DNA of 64,000 nt from Falsiroseomonas stagni DSM 19981 (GTDB lineage Bacteria; Pseudomonadota; Alphaproteobacteria; Acetobacterales; Acetobacteraceae), in assembly GCF_900114315.1 (NCBI RefSeq), contig NZ_FOSQ01000001.1, positions 186,001 to 250,000 of the forward strand. Direction: 5' to 3'. Below the pieces are notes generated by a model that was given only the letters and a program-made list of their open reading frames with translations, did no database searches and was not told the origin of the DNA. A program made the position numbers and the translations under genes. This document shows, in pieces, positions 59,838 to 64,000 of the stretch. Every line of letters begins with the position of its first letter. The first letter of the stretch is position 1.

Positions 59838-59903
59838 CCGCTGTATATTCCCCAATGGCTTAGCGCATGCCGGCGGTGACCCCTGCTACACAGGGCTCAC
59901 CAC

Positions 59904-61667
59904 ATGGCATCACTGTGTCCGAGCTATATCCAGGTCCGTGATGGACGATACTACTTCCGCCTGCGCGTGCCCCAGAGCCTGGTCCAAGGCCTCGGCCGTC
60001 GTGAGCTGGTCCGCACCCTCGGCACTTCGGACGGCATCAAGGCGCGCGCAGTCGCGTCCCGCATCGCTCTCCGTCTCCCACAGATTTGGCAACTGATGAG
60101 CCGAAATCGTGCCCGGTCAGCCGAGGAGCTGAAGGCGCTGGCCGTCAGGTGGCTCGAGGAAGAAATCGCGCGCGAGTGGGCGCGTCTTGACGCTGGTGGC
60201 TTCAGCGTTGGCCTCGGGGACGGCGCGCTGTCGGTGAGCGATGCAAGGGACGAGCACCGCCGTCTTTTCGGCCGCGACGCCGAGTTGGCTCTGGAGGCCG
60301 CCCAGGAGGAATATCGGCGCCACGACTTCAGCCGCATGACGGAGGCGGCCGAGCGGCTCCTCGTCCAGGACGGCGCGGCCACGCCGCTGAAGTCGCGCGA
60401 GGTCGCCATCGTGGCGAAGGCGGTGATGGAAGCCTTTGGGCAGCTCCAGGAAAGCAAGATCGCCTGGACCGACGGCGAGGTGGATCGCCTCCCGCCCATG
60501 CTGGTCGAAGGCCGCGACAACCCCGACGTCGCGCCGACGGTTCTCCCCGCAGTCGGCGTCGATGCACCGCAGGTGGGCGCGCCAAAGTCATCCGCGCCTA
60601 GCCGCACGGTGCAGAGCGCCATCGACGACTACCTCGCTCACCGGCGGCAGGCTGGGATCAAGGAGAAGCAGGTCACCGACGCGGAAGGGGATTTGAGGAT
60701 CCTGGTCGAAGCGTTCGGCGCCGCCAAACTCATCGCCGAGATCGGCACCGTCGAGTCCGGCAGGATCTGGTCGGCGTTGGTTTCGTTGCCGCCTCACCAT
60801 CGACGCCGCCCTGACCTTGCGGGTCTCGACCTCTTCGAGAAGGCGCGGAAGGCGAAGGAGCTGAAGCTGGAGCCCCTGCACCCCGGTAGCATCAAGTCGT
60901 ATCTCGGCTCTTTGAAGAACCTCTTCGAGCATGAGCGGATGGCCGGCCATGTGACGGTGAACCCGTTCGCGGAGAAGGCGGTGATTAAGACTGCCCGGCG
61001 GAAGAAGTTGGAGAAGGAGTTCCGCAGCCACGAAATTGAAACGCTGTTCCGCGGCACCGTCTTCGCCGGGGCCAAGAGCGCGGAGCGGCCCTATGATCCT
61101 GGGTCGTTCCTGGTGAATGACTGGCGCTTCTGGGCGCCGGTCATCGCGCTCATGACCGGCGCCCGCATCGGCGAGATCGCCCAGCTGCGCCCATGCGATG
61201 TGCATGAACGCGACGGTATCCTGGTCTTCGACTTCAACGAAGACCAGGGCAAGTCGCTGAAGACCGACAGCTCGAAGCGGCTAGTTCCAGTTCATTCGAG
61301 GCTGATCGCGATGGGCGTGGTCGAGTTGGCGAGCAAGCGTAAGGCCTTGCCGCTGCTTCTGCCCGATGTGCCAAAGCCCATCGCAGGTGATCACGGTGCG
61401 GGCCTCAGCAAGTGGATGAGCGAGCGGTATCTGGTGCGAGTCGGACTGAAGACTCGCCCCGGGCTAGGCTTTCACAGCTTCCGGCATAGCCTCAAGACAC
61501 TGCTGCGTTCAGCGGGCGTCACTGACAGCGTTTCGAGCCATATCATCGGCCATAGTCCGCGCAGCGTTGATGAGCGGTATGGATCCGTCGAGCTGAAGAC
61601 GGCGCAGGATGCCATCGAGAAGATCACGCTCCCGCAAGCGGTGATGGACCTGCGGCCGCGCTTCTGA
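59904..61667 (+). CDS. Site-specific tyrosine recombinase (integrase)
   Basis: A 587-residue integrase. The N-terminus (YIQVRDGRYYFRLRVPQSLV) is a DUF6538-type arm-binding domain. A SAM-like core-binding domain lies around residues 230-380 (TVQSAIDDYLAHRRQAG). The catalytic domain has Arg in MTGARIGEIAQL, Lys in SLKTDSSKRLVPVH, H524-x-x-R527 in HSFRHSLKTLL, His550 in HIIGHSP and the nucleophile Tyr559 in DERYGS. All six positions are present, so it should be active. It reads away from the tRNA gene that it targets. The following 240 bp hold no gene. Confidence 0.95.
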   Translation: MASLCPSYIQVRDGRYYFRLRVPQSLVQGLGRRELVRTLGTSDGIKARAVASRIALRLPQIWQLMSRNRARSAEELKALAVRWLEEEIAREWARLDAGGFSVGLGDGALSVSDARDEHRRLFGRDAELALEAAQEEYRRHDFSRMTEAAERLLVQDGAATPLKSREVAIVAKAVMEAFGQLQESKIAWTDGEVDRLPPMLVEGRDNPDVAPTVLPAVGVDAPQVGAPKSSAPSRTVQSAIDDYLAHRRQAGIKEKQVTDAEGDLRILVEAFGAAKLIAEIGTVESGRIWSALVSLPPHHRRRPDLAGLDLFEKARKAKELKLEPLHPGSIKSYLGSLKNLFEHERMAGHVTVNPFAEKAVIKTARRKKLEKEFRSHEIETLFRGTVFAGAKSAERPYDPGSFLVNDWRFWAPVIALMTGARIGEIAQLRPCDVHERDGILVFDFNEDQGKSLKTDSSKRLVPVHSRLIAMGVVELASKRKALPLLLPDVPKPIAGDHGAGLSKWMSERYLVRVGLKTRPGLGFHSFRHSLKTLLRSAGVTDSVSSHIIGHSPRSVDERYGSVELKTAQDAIEKITLPQAVMDLRPRF

Positions 61668-61860
61668 CGCACTGCACTCCCGGGAAATCCTACGCCCTCT
61701 CCAAGGGTGCATCAGCCCTCGTTCAGGACGTGGCGGCATCAGGGTCATACGCCGCAACGCACGATAGGACTTCGATAGTTCAGCGCTGAGTAAAGCGAAG
61801 TTCGCAAATCGGAGATAGCGATTTGGCTTGGGGCCGGTTATGCTGCACTCGCTATAGTCT

Positions 61861-61905
61861 CTTCATCCCCGATCGTCGGGGTCAGCGATGAAGGAACACC
61901 CCGAC
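61861..61905 (+). promoter_or_regulatory. Leader able to form alternative hairpins
   Basis: CTTCAT (61861-61866) pairs with ATGAAG (61888-61893) around an inner stem CCCCGA/TCGGGG (61867-61881). Alternatively GTCGGGG (61875-61881) pairs with CCCCGAC (61899-61905), directly before the ATG at 61907. The two folds exclude each other, and the ribosome site (AAGGA) lies in the loop of the second. A TATAGT element at 61853-61858 may be the -10 of its promoter. Confidence 0.45.
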
Positions 61906-61906
61906 C

Positions 61907-62245
61907 ATGCGGAACGACGAAGCACCACCCCACCAGGCAGAACACGATGGCATAAAGCTCGATGGCAGAGCCGGTGCCACTTTGCGCGTTCTTGCCGTGC
62001 TTCAGCCAATGGTGCGCCAAGCGCCTGCGGAGTCTGAAGCAGATCGTAGTTTGCCGGGTAACGACGCCCGTCGACACGCCATTCTCTATCGCTGCAGCGC
62101 AGGATCACACGACGCGATCCATGCCGTTGCGCGGCAGCGCGGCACGACGCCTCGCCAGTTGATTACGCAGGCTCTGCTGGCGTTCGGCGTTCCAGTCCTG
62201 GCCAGTGGCATCGACGATACAAGTGGCCGAGGGGAACCAGAATGA
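61907..62245 (+). CDS. Small protein with ribbon-helix-helix-like C-terminus
   Basis: A 112-residue protein. The first 55 residues look disordered. The end reads HAILYRCS, then GSHDAIHAVARQRGTTPRQLITQALLAF: a strand and two helices in the manner of ribbon-helix-helix repressors. No named family is recognised. It is translationally coupled (4-base overlap, ATGA) to the next gene. Together they may regulate the element or be a toxin/antitoxin-like pair; evidence for the latter is weak. Confidence 0.6.
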   Translation: MRNDEAPPHQAEHDGIKLDGRAGATLRVLAVLQPMVRQAPAESEADRSLPGNDARRHAILYRCSAGSHDAIHAVARQRGTTPRQLITQALLAFGVPVLASGIDDTSGRGEPE

Positions 62246-62625
62246 TGCTGGCCGAACGTGCCGTGGCGGCGGCCGAGTTCGACCGGGATGCCGATCAGAC
62301 GATGCCCTTCCTACTGCATCGGTCTCCGGCGCCGGCGGGCGCGTTCAATCGCGAGATCATCCGCCGTATCGCTGACGCGGGGCTGGCCGTATCAGCGGTT
62401 GCTGGTGCTGCTGGGGTTCCCGCGGCCCTTCTCGACGGCCGCGATGCCAAGCGCATCCCGCTGGGGTGGGTGGCGGCGATCGCGACGGCGACCAGGTCCG
62501 ATGCGCGATCGCTGAAGCGGATCTGGGCGGAAGAACATGAGCCAGCGTTGGCGGCGCGCCTTGTGCCGCAGGAGGCGAACGGCATCTGGTTCGACGCCTT
62601 GGGGCCTGCAGGTAGGTGTCGATGA
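62242..62625 (+). CDS. Small HTH-like protein of the element
   Basis: A 127-residue protein. The middle, NREIIRRIADAGLAVSAVAG, then AAGVPAALLDGRDAKRIPLGWV and IATATRSDARSLKRIWAEEHEP, resembles an XRE-type helix-turn-helix and its dimer helices. I do not recognise a family. ATG at 62242 overlaps the upstream stop. Downstream, 62626-62918 has open frames on the minus strand but no supported gene. Confidence 0.6.
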   Translation: MMLAERAVAAAEFDRDADQTMPFLLHRSPAPAGAFNREIIRRIADAGLAVSAVAGAAGVPAALLDGRDAKRIPLGWVAAIATATRSDARSLKRIWAEEHEPALAARLVPQEANGIWFDALGPAGRCR

Positions 62626-62920
62626 AGCCCTGGTCTGCGTCGGAAAATGCCGCGCCTCGCCATGGCTCTGAGCCAGTGTCCGACCATTCCCAATCGCCGC
62701 GGCAGCCGTTTCCAGCCGTAGGCGGTTCGGCGAGAGCACGAATAGCCAACTGATGATGCCGACCACGACGAACCAATCGTTGGGTCGTCTCCCATCGATT
62801 CACCAGCAGCAGCAGAAGAGGGGCGCATGACCAAAAGGTGCACGTCACGCGGAGACTAGGTGAGCCCCAATGAGGCCATCCAGGTCCTCCGGCGGATAAC
62901 CCCAATCGCGCCGCCTGCTA

Positions 62921-62931
62921 GAGCGTGATCG
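62921..62931 (+). repeat. Left terminal inverted repeat of the IS630 element
   Basis: GAGCGTGATCG just after the TA target dinucleotide. It is the exact complement of 63960-63970. Confidence 0.88.
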
Positions 62932-63012
62932 TCATAGACGGAATCGGGTTGGGGATTCCGGCTGGGGCTGATTTCTGATTCAAGCTGCTGGCTGGGCGGA
63001 GGCCAGCAGCCC

Positions 63013-63381
63013 ATGACGAGAGCGTTGTCGACTGATCTGCGCGACCGTGTGGTGGCGGCGCTTGCTGATGGGGCGAGTTGCCGGGCGGCAGCGAAGACCT
63101 TTTCGGTCAGCGTGGCGAGCGTTGTGCGCTGGTCGCAGTTGCACCGCGCGACCGGCAGCACGGCGCCACGTCCACCCGGCGCCCGTCGGCGCCCGGTCCT
63201 GCTGCCGGAACGTGACTGGCTGCTGGCGCGCGTCGCTGCAGCCCCCGACCTGACCTTGCGCGCCCTGCAGGCGGAGCTCGCCGAGCGTGGCATGGTTGCG
63301 AGCTACGGCGCGGTATGGGCGTTCCTCGCTGCCGAGGGGCTCACCTTCAAAAAAAAGCTTGCACGCCGCCGAGCAGCATAG
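63013..63381 (+). CDS. IS630 transposase, N-terminal part (OrfA)
   Basis: A 122-residue product with the HTH DNA-binding half of an IS630 transposase: ALSTDLRDRVVAALADGASC, RAAAKTFSVSVASVVRWSQ and the second winged helix LQAELAERGMVASYGAVWAFL. It ends soon after an A8 tract (63349-63356). A +1 shift on this tract would continue into the catalytic part (FKKSLHAAEQ), as is typical for programmed slippage in this family. Confidence 0.85.
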   Translation: MTRALSTDLRDRVVAALADGASCRAAAKTFSVSVASVVRWSQLHRATGSTAPRPPGARRRPVLLPERDWLLARVAAAPDLTLRALQAELAERGMVASYGAVWAFLAAEGLTFKKKLARRRAA

Positions 63382-63956
63382 GCCCGACGTCGCCGCCAAG
63401 CGCGACCGCTGGCGCCGCCACCAGAGCCGCTTTCCCGCCTCGCGCCTCGTCTTCGTGGACGAGACCTGGGCCAAGACCAACATGACCCGAACCCATGGCC
63501 GCGCCCCCCCTTGGCCAGCGCCTGGTGGCCCGCGTTCCGCACGGCCACTGGAAGACCATGACCTTCCTTGCCGCGCTGCGGTCTGATCGGATCGAGGCGC
63601 CCTGCGTCGTCGATGGCCCTATTAACGGTGTGATCTTCCTCGCCTGGGTCCAGCAATTCCTCGTCCCTACGCTCAAGCCAGGTGACATCGTCGTGCTCGA
63701 CAACCTGGGCAGCCACAAGGGCATCGCCGTCCGCCGCGCCATCTGCGCCGCAGGGGCTCACCTGCTCTTCCTGCCGCCCTACAGCCCCGACCTAAACCCG
63801 ATCGAGATGATGTTCGCCAAGCTCAAGACCCTGCTCCGCAAGGCCGACGAGCGCTCAATCGCTGCCGTCTGGCATCGCATTGGCTCGTTGCTTGGCGAGT
63901 TCTCACCAACCGAGTGCGCCAATTACTTCGCCCATGCCGGATACGCTTCAGTGTAA
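63357..63956 (+). pseudogene. IS630 transposase, catalytic part, frameshifted
   Basis: The DDE half: [14 protein letters not shown] has the first Asp, [12 protein letters not shown] the second, and [17 protein letters not shown] the Glu. After the A8 shift the frame runs to a C7 tract (63504-63510), where one extra C breaks it: removing one C would give THGRAPLGQRL, which joins the following frame that continues to the stop at 63956. The mutation or a sequencing error should leave the transposase inactive. Confidence 0.82.
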
Positions 63957-63959
63957 GCC

Positions 63960-63970
63960 GATCACGCTCT
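63960..63970 (-). repeat. Right terminal inverted repeat of the IS630 element
   Basis: CGATCACGCTC, complementary to the left end, directly before the TA target dinucleotide and 3 bases after the transposase stop. Confidence 0.88.
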
Positions 63971-64000
63971 AGACTGCGCGGGATGGCAGCTGGGGAGGGG

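Larger units (their letters stand above)
62921..63970 (+). mobile_element. IS630-family insertion sequence
   Basis: A complete element of 1050 bp between two TA dinucleotides (62919-62920 and 63971-63972), the target duplication of IS630. The ends are perfect inverted repeats of 11 bases (GAGCGTGATCG and CGATCACGCTC) that continue imperfectly. It codes a DDE transposase split among three reading frames. It has inserted into the tRNA-Ala-linked element. Confidence 0.9.
59762..64000 (+). mobile_element. Integrated genetic element at tRNA-Ala (left part only)
   Basis: A tyrosine recombinase gene begins 66 bases past a tRNA-Ala gene, followed by two small coupled genes with DNA-binding-like features and an IS630-type insertion. 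No housekeeping genes follow. Base composition is visibly less GC-rich than upstream. The attachment site on the left is expected in the tRNA 3' end; the matching right copy is not in the window, so the element continues past 64000. Confidence 0.75.

Noticed and set aside
62295-62905. Minus-strand open frames of 120-180 codons
   Set aside because: They overlap the better-supported 127-residue gene, show no family motifs, and three frames are open at once. The part beyond 62625 could be a remnant, but nothing supports a gene.
59838-64000. Second attachment site (direct repeat of the tRNA-Ala 3' end)
   Set aside because: I found no second copy in the window; it should lie to the right of it.

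Overview
The window looks like chromosomal DNA of a very GC-rich alphaproteobacterium, most likely Acetobacteraceae close to Roseomonas. The reasons are the strong G/C third-position bias, the origin-proximal gene set (dnaA, rpsT, enoyl-CoA hydratase, mutM, ubiE, coaBC, dut), several tricarboxylate-type (Bug) binding proteins, and DUF6502/DUF5666 pairs. This placement is inference from gene content; no 16S gene is present.

Layout. 0-8 kb: a two-domain protein of unknown function, a DUF2272 lipoprotein, an old-yellow-enzyme, an OmpR-type response regulator with a hybrid histidine kinase, and a nitronate-monooxygenase-like flavoprotein. 8-16 kb: pnp, a DUF6502/DUF5666 pair, and two GT2 glycosyltransferase genes reading away from that pair across an operator-like palindrome. 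16-22 kb: an MFS pump with a divergent AraC regulator, a radical SAM DNA-repair protein behind a clear LexA (SOS) box, and an ECF sigma / RskA anti-sigma / DUF4394 unit.

22.2-36.5 kb is the most interesting part. Thirteen tightly packed + strand genes lie downstream of a near-perfect sigma-54 promoter. They encode an ABC importer of the polar amino acid type, two related flavin monooxygenase-like proteins, an HpaB-type oxygenase, ureidoglycolate lyase, a PuuE-like deacetylase, two amidohydrolases, an amidase, a protein related to 4,5-dihydroxyphthalate decarboxylase, and a stand-alone protein carrying the signature of archaeosine synthase (PC-x3-KPY-x2-S-x2-H). I infer a nitrogen-controlled scavenging pathway for an unknown N-rich ring compound, with an ArcS-like enzyme not expected in such a setting.

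36.5-47.2 kb is the housekeeping block around dnaA. Between coaBC and dut it carries a flavin reductase, a D-aminopeptidase and an MFS transporter. 47.2-54 kb holds Bug-type binding proteins, an amidohydrolase, DoxX with a divergent LysR regulator and its T-N11-A box, a GMC oxidoreductase, and mntP behind a structured leader. 54-59.7 kb: a class A penicillin-binding protein coupled to a degenerate histidine-kinase-like gene, then a Nudix hydrolase, an EamA exporter, folD, DUF167 and YggT.

At 59,762 a tRNA-Ala(CGC) gene marks the edge of an integrated element that runs off the window: a tyrosine recombinase, a leader able to fold two ways, two small coupled genes with DNA-binding-like features, and a complete IS630-type element whose transposase frame is broken. 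Base composition is visibly less GC-rich here than in the rest of the window.
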